From Oxalicibacterium flavum (lineage in GTDB: Bacteria; Pseudomonadota; Gammaproteobacteria; Burkholderiales; Burkholderiaceae_D): a DNA stretch of 64,000 nucleotides. Every line of letters starts with the position of its first letter. Within the stretch, counting starts at the first letter, position 1. Where the stretch lies: the NCBI RefSeq assembly GCF_014635065.1, contig NZ_BMCG01000002.1, positions 62,001 to 126,000 on the forward strand. The letters run 5' to 3'. Below the pieces are notes generated by a model, which had not been told where the DNA came from, ran no database searches, and saw only the letters and a list, made by a program, of their open reading frames with translations. Shown here in pieces: positions 28,446 through 36,896 of this stretch. Made by a program: the position numbers and the translations under genes.

Positions 28446-29558
28446 TCAGCTATTGCGAAAGAGCAGTTCCGCAGAGACCTGTTCGAGCGTGGCGACGCCG
28501 CTCAGCGCCATCGCGATCTCCAGTTCGTCGCGCAACAGCCGGATGACGTGCGCCACCCCCATGGCCCCCGCATTGGCAAGGCCATGGACATACGGTCGTC
28601 CGATCAGTACGGCGTTGGCACCGAGCGCGATCGCTTTCAATACATCCGTGCCGCGCCGGATGCCGCCGTCCACCAGCAGCGGCATGCGGCCGCCAACCGC
28701 CTGCGCGATGCGCGGCAGGACGGCTGCGGTGGCGGGCGTGGAATCCAGCGTGCGGCCGCCATGGTTGGAAACGATGATGCCGTCGAGTCCAAGGCCCGCC
28801 GCGATGCGCGCATCTTCTTCATGCAGCACGCCCTTGATCAGGACCGGCAGGCGGGTATGGGCTTTCAGCCATGCGAGATCGTCCCAGCCCGGCGCGGCCA
28901 GCAGCAGATCGTCGAACAGCGCACTTTGCCCCGGCTCGAGTTGGCGGCTTTGACGATACTGCTGCGCCAGATGAACCGCCGAGACGCCATCGGGAAGACG
29001 AAAGCCGCTGCGCCGTTCGCGGTCGCGCACACCGCTGGTCGGCGCATCGACCGTAACCACCAATGCTTCATAACCGGCTTCTTCAGCCTGCCGCACGAGG
29101 TCGAGCAGGAACCCGCGCTCGTAATGCATGTACAACTGAAACCACATCGGCCCGCGCGCAGGTTCGGCCTGCACGGCCTGCGCGATGGTCTGCATCGCCA
29201 CGCTGGTCTGCATGCTCAGCACGAAACCGGCACCTTGTGCGGCTGCCGCATAGGCGCTCGCCAGTTCGCCGTCGCCATGCGCCATGCGTTGGTAGGCAAC
29301 CGGTGCCAGCAGGACCGGATGCTCGAGCGTGCGACCGAACAGGGAGATGCGCGTATGTCCGCGCGCCACGGGTCGCAGGATGCGCGGCTGCAGCTGCAGC
29401 CGGGTCCAGGCGTCGCGGTTGTCGCGCAGCGTGTATTCGTCGCCGGCGCCGCCGCTGAAGTAGGCCCAGGCGATCTCGTCCATGCGCGTTTGCGCCTGTG
29501 TGGCGTGATCTTCCAGATTGGTCAGTCCCGGCGGAAGCGATTGAAGCTGTGCAGTCAT
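28446..29558 (-). CDS. FMN-dependent alpha-hydroxyacid oxidase/dehydrogenase
   Basis: A 370-residue TIM-barrel flavoenzyme of the glycolate oxidase/lactate oxidase family that oxidises 2-hydroxyacids to 2-oxoacids. The active-site block VSNHGGRTLDS (catalytic His and Arg, about 263-273) and the FMN phosphate site LVDGGIRRGTDVLKA followed by GANAVLIGRPYV are intact; MQTSVAMQTIA and MWFQLYMHY-like blocks are upstream. No membrane-binding insert is evident. It lies 7 bases after the PiuC gene on the same strand, so the two are likely cotranscribed. Substrate unknown; mandelate, lactate or glycolate are the family choices. Confidence 0.92.
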   Translation of the reverse strand: MTAQLQSLPPGLTNLEDHATQAQTRMDEIAWAYFSGGAGDEYTLRDNRDAWTRLQLQPRILRPVARGHTRISLFGRTLEHPVLLAPVAYQRMAHGDGELASAYAAAAQGAGFVLSMQTSVAMQTIAQAVQAEPARGPMWFQLYMHYERGFLLDLVRQAEEAGYEALVVTVDAPTSGVRDRERRSGFRLPDGVSAVHLAQQYRQSRQLEPGQSALFDDLLLAAPGWDDLAWLKAHTRLPVLIKGVLHEEDARIAAGLGLDGIIVSNHGGRTLDSTPATAAVLPRIAQAVGGRMPLLVDGGIRRGTDVLKAIALGANAVLIGRPYVHGLANAGAMGVAHVIRLLRDELEIAMALSGVATLEQVSAELLFRNS

Positions 29559-29565
29559 GTGTTCC

Positions 29566-30246
29566 TCAGGTATCCGACCATTGGCGCAACAGGTTGTGAT
29601 AGACGCCGCTCAGCTTGAGGACAGCGGGGTTGTCCGGTGCATCGGCGCTCAGTTGCTGGATCGCCGTATCGAGCTCGAACAGCATGGTGCGCTGCGTGTC
29701 GTCGCGGACCAGGCTCTGCACCCAGAAGAATGCCGCCAGCCGTACGCCGCGGGTGACCGGCGTGACGTGATGCAGGCTGGTGCCCGGGTACAGCACCATG
29801 TCGCCGGCCTTGAGCTTGACCGCATGACGGCCATAGGTATCGGACACCACGAGTTCGCCGCCGTGGTAACTGTCGGGCTCCGACAGGAACAGCGTGCACG
29901 AGATGTCGGTACGCACGCGGTGTGGGGTGCCGGGCACGCTGCGGATCGCGCCGTCGACATGGTCGCCATAGGTGCCGCCACCTTCGTAGCGATTGAACAT
30001 CGGCGGCACCACCTTCAGCGGCAGGGCGGATGACAGGAACAGCGGATTGTTGCCCAGCGCTCCCAGAATGAAATCCGATAACTGCTGGGCGACCGGATCG
30101 TCGGCCGCCAGTTGCCGGTTGTTCTTGGCCCTGGCGGCCATGTGGCCGGCCGTGTTCCTGCCGTCGTGCCATTCCTGGCGCAACAGCGCGTCGCGGAACT
30201 GTTCCGCCTGTTCCGGCGTAAGGAAGCCGGGAATCTCCAACATCAT
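29566..30246 (-). CDS. piuC: PKHD-type Fe(II)/2-oxoglutarate hydroxylase PiuC/YbiX
   Basis: A 226-residue dioxygenase. The iron triad is His96-x-Asp98 and His159 ([10 protein letters not shown]), and an Arg ten residues later would hold 2-oxoglutarate. PiuC/YbiX genes usually lie beside catecholate-type siderophore receptors (piuA, fiu) and are iron-regulated; their substrate is not settled, with a role in siderophore or receptor modification proposed. Here it is divergent from such a receptor across a 229-bp region holding a Fur-like box, matching that pattern. Confidence 0.94.
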   Translation of the reverse strand: MMLEIPGFLTPEQAEQFRDALLRQEWHDGRNTAGHMAARAKNNRQLAADDPVAQQLSDFILGALGNNPLFLSSALPLKVVPPMFNRYEGGGTYGDHVDGAIRSVPGTPHRVRTDISCTLFLSEPDSYHGGELVVSDTYGRHAVKLKAGDMVLYPGTSLHHVTPVTRGVRLAAFFWVQSLVRDDTQRTMLFELDTAIQQLSADAPDNPAVLKLSGVYHNLLRQWSDT

Positions 30247-30401
30247 GGAAATGGCCTTTCGACTGCGAGGGAAGCCCGATGGTAATGCACAAGCGCCGGG
30301 TTGTAAAAACGGAACATTAGCCGTTCCTGCATAGAAATTTTGTTGTAAATCTGCTTTTTCGGAAACAAACGTAAAAATTACGTTAAGAAATAAATGGAAA
30401 T

Positions 30402-30420
30402 GCCAATGATAAGCGTTACT
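30402..30420. promoter_or_regulatory. Fur-like box between piuC and the siderophore receptor
   Basis: The 19 bases starting GCCAATGATAAGCG match 13 of 19 positions of the classical GATAATGATAATCATTATC-type Fur consensus. They sit 56 bases before the receptor ATG and could serve both divergent genes. Confidence 0.55.
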
Positions 30421-30475
30421 ATTTGTCTCGCGGTAACAATTTTAGCCGTTCATTAATACAGAAAAGGGACAAGTA

Positions 30476-32695
30476 ATGAAAAATCACGCTTTTCGTTTGA
30501 CGCCAATCGCGTTCGCCATCCTGTCGCTGAGCGCGCATGCGCAGACCGCGCCGGCGGCTTCCACCTTGCCGGCCGTGGAAGTCTCGGCCGACCAGGAGCG
30601 CCAGTCGTCGCCCAAGGCAACCGCGCCGCTGGTCGATACGCCGCAAACCGTGCAAATCATTCCGAAGGAAGTCTTCAACGAGCAGGGCGCGCGCAACCTG
30701 ACCGACATCCTGCGTAACACCACCGGCATCACCTTCAACGGCGGCGAGAACGGCTTTGCCACCAGCACCGCCAACTTCAGCCTGCGCGGCTTCGACACCA
30801 GCGGCAACATCTTCGTTGACGGCTTCCGCGATTCCAACAGCTACAACCGCGATGCCTTCAATCTGGAACAGGTCGAAGTCGTGAAGGGGCCTGCCGCCGA
30901 CAACGGCCGCGGTGCGGCGGGTGGTTACGTCAATCTGGAAACCAAGTCGCCCAAGCTGCAGAACTTTGCGACCGGTAGCGTCAGCTTCGGTTTCGATTCC
31001 GAGGATTCGGACAACCGTCAGCGCATCACGGCAGACATCAACCGCGTGCTGAGCGAAACCTCGGCCTTCCGCATCAATCTGCTGGCCGAAGACGGCGGCG
31101 TCGCCGGCCGCAAGCATGCACAGGTCAATTCCATCGGCATCGCGCCATCGGTCGCCTTCGGCATCGGCACGCCGACCACGGTGACGTTGTCGTATCAGCA
31201 CGTGACGCAGAAGGACCGGCCGGACTTCGGCGTGCCGGGCGCGATCGTCGAGGGTTTGCAGACCTACAATCCGGCCTTTGCCGGCGTCAGCCGCGACAAC
31301 TTCTACGGCTTGCTGTCCGATTATGACGACGTGAAGTCGGATTCCTTCCTGGCCAAGGTCGAGCATCGCATTTCGCCGAATGTCCTGTTGAGCAACCATA
31401 CGCGCTGGGCAAGAACCGATCGCGACGCGCGCTTCATGGTGTTCGGCAATCCGGCGGTGGCAGCGGGTACCGAGAACGTCTCGACCTCGCGTGCCGGTTA
31501 CAACCGCGAAAACAACTCGCTCGCCAACAACACCAATCTGTCGGTCAAGCTGGATGCGGGCGGCGTCAAGCACAACCTTGCGTTCGGCCTCGAACTGTCA
31601 CGCGAGGAAGCCGACGCGACCGGTTTCGGCAATGCAGGAACCGGACCGACGAACATCTTCAATCCCGATCCGGGCCGTGCCGATCCGAGCCTGCCGGTGA
31701 CGCAGACCTCGACCGTCAAGGTGGATACGGCTGCGCTCTACGCCTACGACACCATCGAGTTCAATCCGCAATGGCAGTTGACCGGCGGTCTGCGCGCCGA
31801 GCATTACAAGGTCAGCATTAACGGCACCAATGCAGCCGTTGACGGCTATGACGTTTCGGAAACCACCTTCGGTGGCAAGCTGGGGGTGGTGTACAAGCCG
31901 GCCTCGAACGGTAGTGTGTATGTTTCCTACGGCCAGTCGGCTTTGCCGCCCGGATCGTTCCTGTCCAACTCGGACATCTCGCGTTCGGACGCGGCTGCGT
32001 TTCCGGGCCTGACCGGGCAGAACAGCCAGGGTTCGCGCGTGCAGAAGGCGGCCAATCTCGAGATCGGCACCAAATGGGACCTGCTGGATAATCGTCTGTC
32101 CACCACTGCCGCCATTTTCCGCACCGAGCGCAGCAACATCGGCATGGGGCCGACTGCCAATGGACCTACCGGTTACGGCAAACAGATCGTGCAGGGCATC
32201 GAGCTCGGCGCCTTGGGTCGCGTCACCAATGCATGGACGATATCGGGCGGCCTGACGCTGCTCGACAGCGAACGCAAGCATAGCGCGGCGATCGACGATG
32301 CAATCCGTTCCACCGGCGACTACGGTCCGGGCGTGTTGTCGACCAATGGCGACGAACTCGCGTTCACGCCCAAGGTCACTGCCAACCTGTGGACCACGTA
32401 TCGCGTGCAGCCGAGCCTGACGGTTGGTGGCGGCGTGCAGCACGTCGGCAGCGCCTATATCGGCCGTCCGGACAATGCCGATCGCGTGATCAAGAACGGC
32501 CGCTATGGCAAGACGCCGAGCTTCACCGTGCTGAACCTGATGGCCGCATACGAGGTGAATCCGAACCTCACGCTGCGCTTCAATATCGACAACGTGACCG
32601 ACAAGGAATATGTGATCGCCTCGAACTGGAACGCTCAGCGCGTCATGCTCGGCGCGCCGCGCACCTTCCTCGTCAGCGCCGATATCAGGTTCTGA
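30476..32695 (+). CDS. TonB-dependent siderophore receptor (Fiu/PiuA-like)
   Basis: A 739-residue outer-membrane receptor. Signal peptide about 1-22 (AHA-Q), then a plug domain from about 50 (LVDTPQTVQIIPKEVF, LRGFDTSGNIFVDGFRD, VEVVKGPAADNGRGAAGGYVNL-like), then a 22-strand barrel ending in aromatic Phe (SADIRF). No N-terminal STN signalling domain is present. The plug sequence resembles Fiu/PiuA catecholate-siderophore receptors, which also import siderophore-mimic antibiotics. The AAAAGGGACA ribosome region precedes ATG, and a Fur-like box lies upstream. Exact ligand is inferred only from the piuC neighbour. Confidence 0.94.
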   Translation: MKNHAFRLTPIAFAILSLSAHAQTAPAASTLPAVEVSADQERQSSPKATAPLVDTPQTVQIIPKEVFNEQGARNLTDILRNTTGITFNGGENGFATSTANFSLRGFDTSGNIFVDGFRDSNSYNRDAFNLEQVEVVKGPAADNGRGAAGGYVNLETKSPKLQNFATGSVSFGFDSEDSDNRQRITADINRVLSETSAFRINLLAEDGGVAGRKHAQVNSIGIAPSVAFGIGTPTTVTLSYQHVTQKDRPDFGVPGAIVEGLQTYNPAFAGVSRDNFYGLLSDYDDVKSDSFLAKVEHRISPNVLLSNHTRWARTDRDARFMVFGNPAVAAGTENVSTSRAGYNRENNSLANNTNLSVKLDAGGVKHNLAFGLELSREEADATGFGNAGTGPTNIFNPDPGRADPSLPVTQTSTVKVDTAALYAYDTIEFNPQWQLTGGLRAEHYKVSINGTNAAVDGYDVSETTFGGKLGVVYKPASNGSVYVSYGQSALPPGSFLSNSDISRSDAAAFPGLTGQNSQGSRVQKAANLEIGTKWDLLDNRLSTTAAIFRTERSNIGMGPTANGPTGYGKQIVQGIELGALGRVTNAWTISGGLTLLDSERKHSAAIDDAIRSTGDYGPGVLSTNGDELAFTPKVTANLWTTYRVQPSLTVGGGVQHVGSAYIGRPDNADRVIKNGRYGKTPSFTVLNLMAAYEVNPNLTLRFNIDNVTDKEYVIASNWNAQRVMLGAPRTFLVSADIRF

Positions 32696-32718
32696 TCGAA
32701 TCGTTGTTGCTTTGCCGG

Positions 32719-32747
32719 AAAAGCCTCTTCTTCGAAGAGGCTTTTTT
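32719..32747. terminator. Terminator after the siderophore receptor
   Basis: AAAAGCCTCTT/AAGAGGCTTTT stem with CTTCG loop and T-run, 24 bases past the receptor stop; symmetric enough to act in both directions. Confidence 0.88.
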
Positions 32748-32805
32748 ATTGGAGCAGGGTGTTTGTCATGCGCGGCGCCATGGGAACTGGCACGGCCATG
32801 CCGGT

Positions 32806-33018
32806 TCAGGAGATGAGCAGCCTGGCGCGCGCGATGGCTTCGGTTTCGAGCTGTCTGATCGTCAAGGCCTCCGCATCGGCTTCCGATATGGCGATGGTGA
32901 AGACTCCGTAGTCGGTCTTGCGTGTCTTTTCATCGTCTTCATGGAAAGTGGCGCTGAGCTTGACGAGATAGCCGGGCGTGAGGAGGTCGTGTTCGATCGA
33001 GATGAGTTCCAGCTTCAT
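32806..33018 (-). CDS. Hypothetical protein, 70 aa, downstream of ligD
   Basis: A small soluble, mostly acidic protein (MKLELISIEHDLLTPGY start) with a probable beta-strand-rich first half and a helical C-terminus rich in Ala and Glu. The AAGGA site 5 bases before the ATG at 33018 supports this start over a longer frame. It begins 10 bases after the ligD stop and is probably the third gene of the ku-ligD operon. I do not recognise the family; the pattern LxPGYxVKLSATF resembles no NHEJ factor known to me. Confidence 0.6.
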   Translation of the reverse strand: MKLELISIEHDLLTPGYLVKLSATFHEDDEKTRKTDYGVFTIAISEADAEALTIRQLETEAIARARLLIS

Positions 33019-33028
33019 GAAGTCCTTT

Positions 33029-35704
33029 CTATTTCTGCTTGACCGGTACAAAGCCTAGCATGCGCATGGCGGCGGTCAGCGATTGCGCGGATTTGGCGTA
33101 GTCCTGCCACGGCGCGTTGCCCTGGTCGAGCCGGGTGTGGATGTTGGCGACATGCCATTGCGCGCTGCCATGCAGTTTCTCGATCTCGTCCCAGCCGACC
33201 GGCACCGAGACGCCTAGTCCCGGTCGCGAACGGATCGACCAGGCCGATACCGTGGTGGCGCCGAAGCCGTTGCGCAGGTAGTCGATGAAGATCTTGCCGA
33301 CGCGGTTCTTCGGGCCGCTCTTGGCGACGAAGCGCATCGGCAGCGTGTTCGCCATGTGTTCGACGATGGCCTTTGAAAAGTCCTTGACCGTGTCCCAGTC
33401 GTACTGCTGCTTGAGCGGAACGATCACGTGCATGCCCTTGCCGCCGCTGGTCTTGGCGAAGCTTTTCAGGCCGAGCTGCTCGAGAAAGGATTTCATCAGC
33501 AGCGTGGCTTCCTGCATCAGCGGCCATTCCACGCCTTCGCCCGGATCGAGGTCGAAGGTCATGCGGTCGGGCGTGCCGATGGCGGTCTTGACTGCGTTCC
33601 ACGTATGGAACTCGACCACGTTCATCTGCGCCGCCGACAGCAGGCCGAGCGGCTTGGCGACTTCCATCAGCGAGGCATGGTCGGGATCGAGCGCCGGGTC
33701 GAGCAGGGCGATGCCGTCCAGCTTGTGTTCCATGTGCTTCTGGAAGAACAGCTGGCCGCCGATGCCCTCGGGCGCGCGCACCAGCGACACCGGCCGGCCT
33801 TTCAGGTGTTCCATCATCAGCGGCGCGACCAGTGCGTAATAGCGGATCAGGTCGATCTTGGTCAGCCCGCTTTGCGCGTCAACCACGCGCTCGCCATGGG
33901 TGACCTTGAAGTCCTTCGGCAGCGTGCCCGGCAGATCGGGATGGTTGGCGGCGGCGGATCTGGACTGGGCTTTCGAATTTGCATTTGAGTGCGTGCCCGC
34001 GCCCGATTTGCCGTTCACGTGGGTTGCCTGTTCGCGCACGATGCTGCGCGCCTTCTTGTCCGTGCGCAGGCCGTGAAAGACAGAATGGCGGATACGGCCG
34101 GTGTTGGTCCATTCGCCGAACGAGACTTCCGCCATCAGCGCCGGCTTGACCCAGTGTGCCTTGCCGGTATCGGTCTCGGACGAAAACGGGTTCTTGTCGC
34201 TGCCAATCGCGTCGAGCTGGCGGCGCAGTTCGGCCAGCGTGCGTTCGCTGAAACCGGTGCCGACATTGCCGGCGTAGAGCAGGTTGCCTTCCTGGTCGTG
34301 CACGCCGAGCAGCAGCGAACCGATGCCCTTGCGCGAGCCCTTGGGGTCGGTAAAGCCGCCGATCACGAATTCCTGACGCTGCGCGCACTTGAGCTTGATC
34401 CAGTCGCGCGAGCGGCGTGTCACGTACGGTGAATCCTTGCGCTTGCCGATCAGGCCTTCGAGCCCGATGCGGCACGACGACGCCAGCAGGTCCTGCACCG
34501 AGGCGTCGAAGGAATCGCTGTAGCGCACCAGGTCACTGGGCGAGCGTTGCAGCACCATCTGCAGGATGCGGCGGCGTTCGATCAGCGGCACCTGCCGCAG
34601 GTCGTGGTCGGCGCAGTAGGGCAGGTCGAACACGTAATAGGCGATGTTCTGTGTCCTTGCGGTATCGAAGGCGTTCTGCAGCGCCTGGAAATCCGGCAGG
34701 CCGTTCTCGTCGGCCACCACGATCTCGCCGTCGAGCCAGCACGACGGCAGCTGCATGGAGGCGAGCGCCTGCGCGAGCGCCGGCAGCCTGGCGGTCCAGT
34801 CGTGGCCGTTGCGCGTGACGAGGCGCACCTCGCCGCTATCGATGCGGGCGACGATGCGGTAGCCGTCGAACTTGATTTCGTAGAGCCAGTTTTCCGTGTC
34901 GGCAGGGGGGGCGTCAACCAGTGTCGCCAGTTGCGGCGACAGGGAGTCTGGCAGCGTCGAAGGGACGGCACCGGCCGGCGGACCGGCGTGAGGGTGCACG
35001 GCTGCGTCTGAAGAAGCCGTGCCGCGTTGCTTGCGTGCTGGCTTGGCAGAAACGTTGGCTGCGGCTTTACGCGTGCTTGCACCGCGTTTGCCATTGCCGG
35101 TGTTGGCCGCCGCCGACTTGTCGTTCGCCGGCTGCGCGCCATCCGGCATGGGCAGCGCAGCCACGCTGTCCGGCAGTTCATCGACCACGCTGTATTCGGT
35201 GGCGGGACGCATGAACGCGTCCTTTTCCTTGATCAGCAGCCACGGCTCCTGTTTTTCACCCTTGCCCTTCATGCGCACCAGCACCCATTTGCCGCGCAGC
35301 TTGTGGCCGCGCAGCTCGAATTTCAGGTTGCCGTTGCGATAGCCTTCGCGCGGATCGCCGAGCGGAATCCAGGTGCCCTTGTCCCAGATGATGACCTTGC
35401 CGGCGCCATACTGCTTTTCGGGAATCGTGCCTTCGAAGGTGTTGTACGAGATCGGATGGTCCTCGACGTGGACCGCCATGCGCTTGTCCTTCGAATCGAA
35501 GCTCGGGCCCTTGGGCACGGCCCAGCTTTTCATGGTGCCGTCCAGTTCGAGCCGGAAGTCGTAATGCAGGTGCGACGCCCAGTGCTTCTGGATCACGAAG
35601 GAGCGCGCCTCGACGTTCGGCTCGCCGCCTTCCTTCGGTTCGGACGTGATGTCGAAATTGCGCTTGCTGCGGTAGATGCTCAGGGAATCGAGTGCCATGG
35701 TCAT
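33029..35704 (-). CDS. ligD: Multifunctional DNA ligase D of bacterial NHEJ
   Basis: An 891-residue LigD with all three activities in the Pseudomonas-type order: 3'-phosphoesterase (about 10-165; HYDFRLELDG near 47), ATP-dependent ligase (about 255-560; adenylated Lys of YEIKFDGYR near 278, DGEIVV, EGLIGKR, IKLKC), and primase-polymerase (about 595-885; metal Asp pair in MTFDLDPGEG near 715). An Ala/Lys-rich linker joins the first two. With Ku it repairs double-strand breaks without a template. Start overlaps the ku stop by four bases (ATGA). Confidence 0.97.
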   Translation of the reverse strand: MTMALDSLSIYRSKRNFDITSEPKEGGEPNVEARSFVIQKHWASHLHYDFRLELDGTMKSWAVPKGPSFDSKDKRMAVHVEDHPISYNTFEGTIPEKQYGAGKVIIWDKGTWIPLGDPREGYRNGNLKFELRGHKLRGKWVLVRMKGKGEKQEPWLLIKEKDAFMRPATEYSVVDELPDSVAALPMPDGAQPANDKSAAANTGNGKRGASTRKAAANVSAKPARKQRGTASSDAAVHPHAGPPAGAVPSTLPDSLSPQLATLVDAPPADTENWLYEIKFDGYRIVARIDSGEVRLVTRNGHDWTARLPALAQALASMQLPSCWLDGEIVVADENGLPDFQALQNAFDTARTQNIAYYVFDLPYCADHDLRQVPLIERRRILQMVLQRSPSDLVRYSDSFDASVQDLLASSCRIGLEGLIGKRKDSPYVTRRSRDWIKLKCAQRQEFVIGGFTDPKGSRKGIGSLLLGVHDQEGNLLYAGNVGTGFSERTLAELRRQLDAIGSDKNPFSSETDTGKAHWVKPALMAEVSFGEWTNTGRIRHSVFHGLRTDKKARSIVREQATHVNGKSGAGTHSNANSKAQSRSAAANHPDLPGTLPKDFKVTHGERVVDAQSGLTKIDLIRYYALVAPLMMEHLKGRPVSLVRAPEGIGGQLFFQKHMEHKLDGIALLDPALDPDHASLMEVAKPLGLLSAAQMNVVEFHTWNAVKTAIGTPDRMTFDLDPGEGVEWPLMQEATLLMKSFLEQLGLKSFAKTSGGKGMHVIVPLKQQYDWDTVKDFSKAIVEHMANTLPMRFVAKSGPKNRVGKIFIDYLRNGFGATTVSAWSIRSRPGLGVSVPVGWDEIEKLHGSAQWHVANIHTRLDQGNAPWQDYAKSAQSLTAAMRMLGFVPVKQK

Positions 35705-36744
35705 GCCGTCCTGCGCGTTTTGGGTTTGGCGGCGCTCTTGCTTGCCGCGCTACGGGGGGCGGATTTGGCGGCTGCCTTCTTTGCTGCGGTCTTCGCGGCT
35801 GTCTTTGCAGCGGTCTTTGCCGCCGGCCGCTCGGCGTCCTTGCCGGTCTTGCGCGCCGCGGCCTTGGCGGCGGTCTTGATCGAGACCGTCTTTGCCGGCG
35901 CCGCATCCTCGTCATCCCTGGCGGGCTTGGCCTTGCCGGATTTTCCCTGCAGGCTGCGCTGCAGCATCTCGGTGAGGTCGTAGATGCGCGCGGTCTCGCC
36001 GCTTTCCGCCGATTCGACGGGCGTGACGGTTTCGGTCTCGCCGGCCTTCACCTTTTCCTCGACCAGCTTCAGGATCTGTTCCTTGAAGGAGTCGGTGAAG
36101 TGCTCGGGATTCCATTCGCCGCTCATGTCCTCGACCAGTTGCTCGCCCATTTTGATTTCCTTGTCGGTCAGGCCGGCCGCCTTGGCGCCCTTGGCCGGCA
36201 GGTCGAGTGCTTCCCAGCTGCGCACCTCGTCGCCCCAGCGCAGCAGGTTGAGCACCAGCGCCGGGCCGACCGGGATCAGCACGGCCAGGTGCTGCTTGGT
36301 CTGGATCACGACCTTGGCGATGCCGACCTTGCCGCTGCGCTGCAGGATCTCGCGCAGCAGCGCATAGACCTTGTGGCCCTTGTTGATTGGCGAGACGTAA
36401 TAGGGCCGTTCCAGGTACATGAACGGAATCGCGTCGGCCTCGACGAAGGATTCGATCTCGATGGTCTGCGTGGTCTTGGGAAAGGCGGCGCTGATTTCCT
36501 CGGGCGAGAGCACCACGTAGTGCCCGTCTTCGATCTCGATGCCCTTGACGATGTTCTCGCGCGCGATTTCCTTGCCGGTCTTCTTGTTGACGCGCTTGTA
36601 GCCGACCGGGTCCATGGTGCGCTTGTCGAGCCAGTCGAAATTGAGGCTGTGCTCCTCGGTCGCGGTGTGCAGGGCGATCGGAATGTGCACCAGTCCGAAG
36701 GAGATGGCGCCTTTCCACAGGATGCGTTTGCTGGTGGTAGCCAT
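35701..36744 (-). CDS. ku: Ku protein (bacterial NHEJ end-binding) with Lys/Ala tail
   Basis: A 347-residue bacterial Ku. The core (about 1-255) starts KRILWKGAISFGLVHIPI and contains HYVVLSPEEI, FMYLERPYYV and GEQLVEDMSG, a homodimeric ring that threads DNA ends and recruits LigD. The C-terminal 80 residues form a basic low-complexity tail dominated by Ala-Ala-Lys units. Such tails strengthen DNA binding and vary between species. Start at 36744 fits the family; a longer ATG at 36774 has no better ribosome site. It is first in the ku-ligD operon. Confidence 0.96.
   Translation of the reverse strand: MATTSKRILWKGAISFGLVHIPIALHTATEEHSLNFDWLDKRTMDPVGYKRVNKKTGKEIARENIVKGIEIEDGHYVVLSPEEISAAFPKTTQTIEIESFVEADAIPFMYLERPYYVSPINKGHKVYALLREILQRSGKVGIAKVVIQTKQHLAVLIPVGPALVLNLLRWGDEVRSWEALDLPAKGAKAAGLTDKEIKMGEQLVEDMSGEWNPEHFTDSFKEQILKLVEEKVKAGETETVTPVESAESGETARIYDLTEMLQRSLQGKSGKAKPARDDEDAAPAKTVSIKTAAKAAARKTGKDAERPAAKTAAKTAAKTAAKKAAAKSAPRSAASKSAAKPKTRRTA
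35780..35822. repeat. Degenerate 12-bp tandem repeat coding the Ku tail
   Basis: About three and a half copies of a 12-base unit (for example GCGGCTGTCTTT, GCAGCGGTCTTT) encode repeated Ala-Ala-Lys-Thr units at the Ku C-terminus. Copy number could vary between strains. Confidence 0.55.
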
Positions 36745-36896
36745 GGTCGATGAACGTAGCGATAGAGGAGCCATGATGCGCCGCGCTCTGGCATGTCGTC
36801 TGTAGGACGAGTCCGAAATTCCTGTCGGAACTCCCGAATAATGGGGATGTTGCCCACATGCATCGCGGCTTATGCTGACAGCTTTCTCATTGCTCG

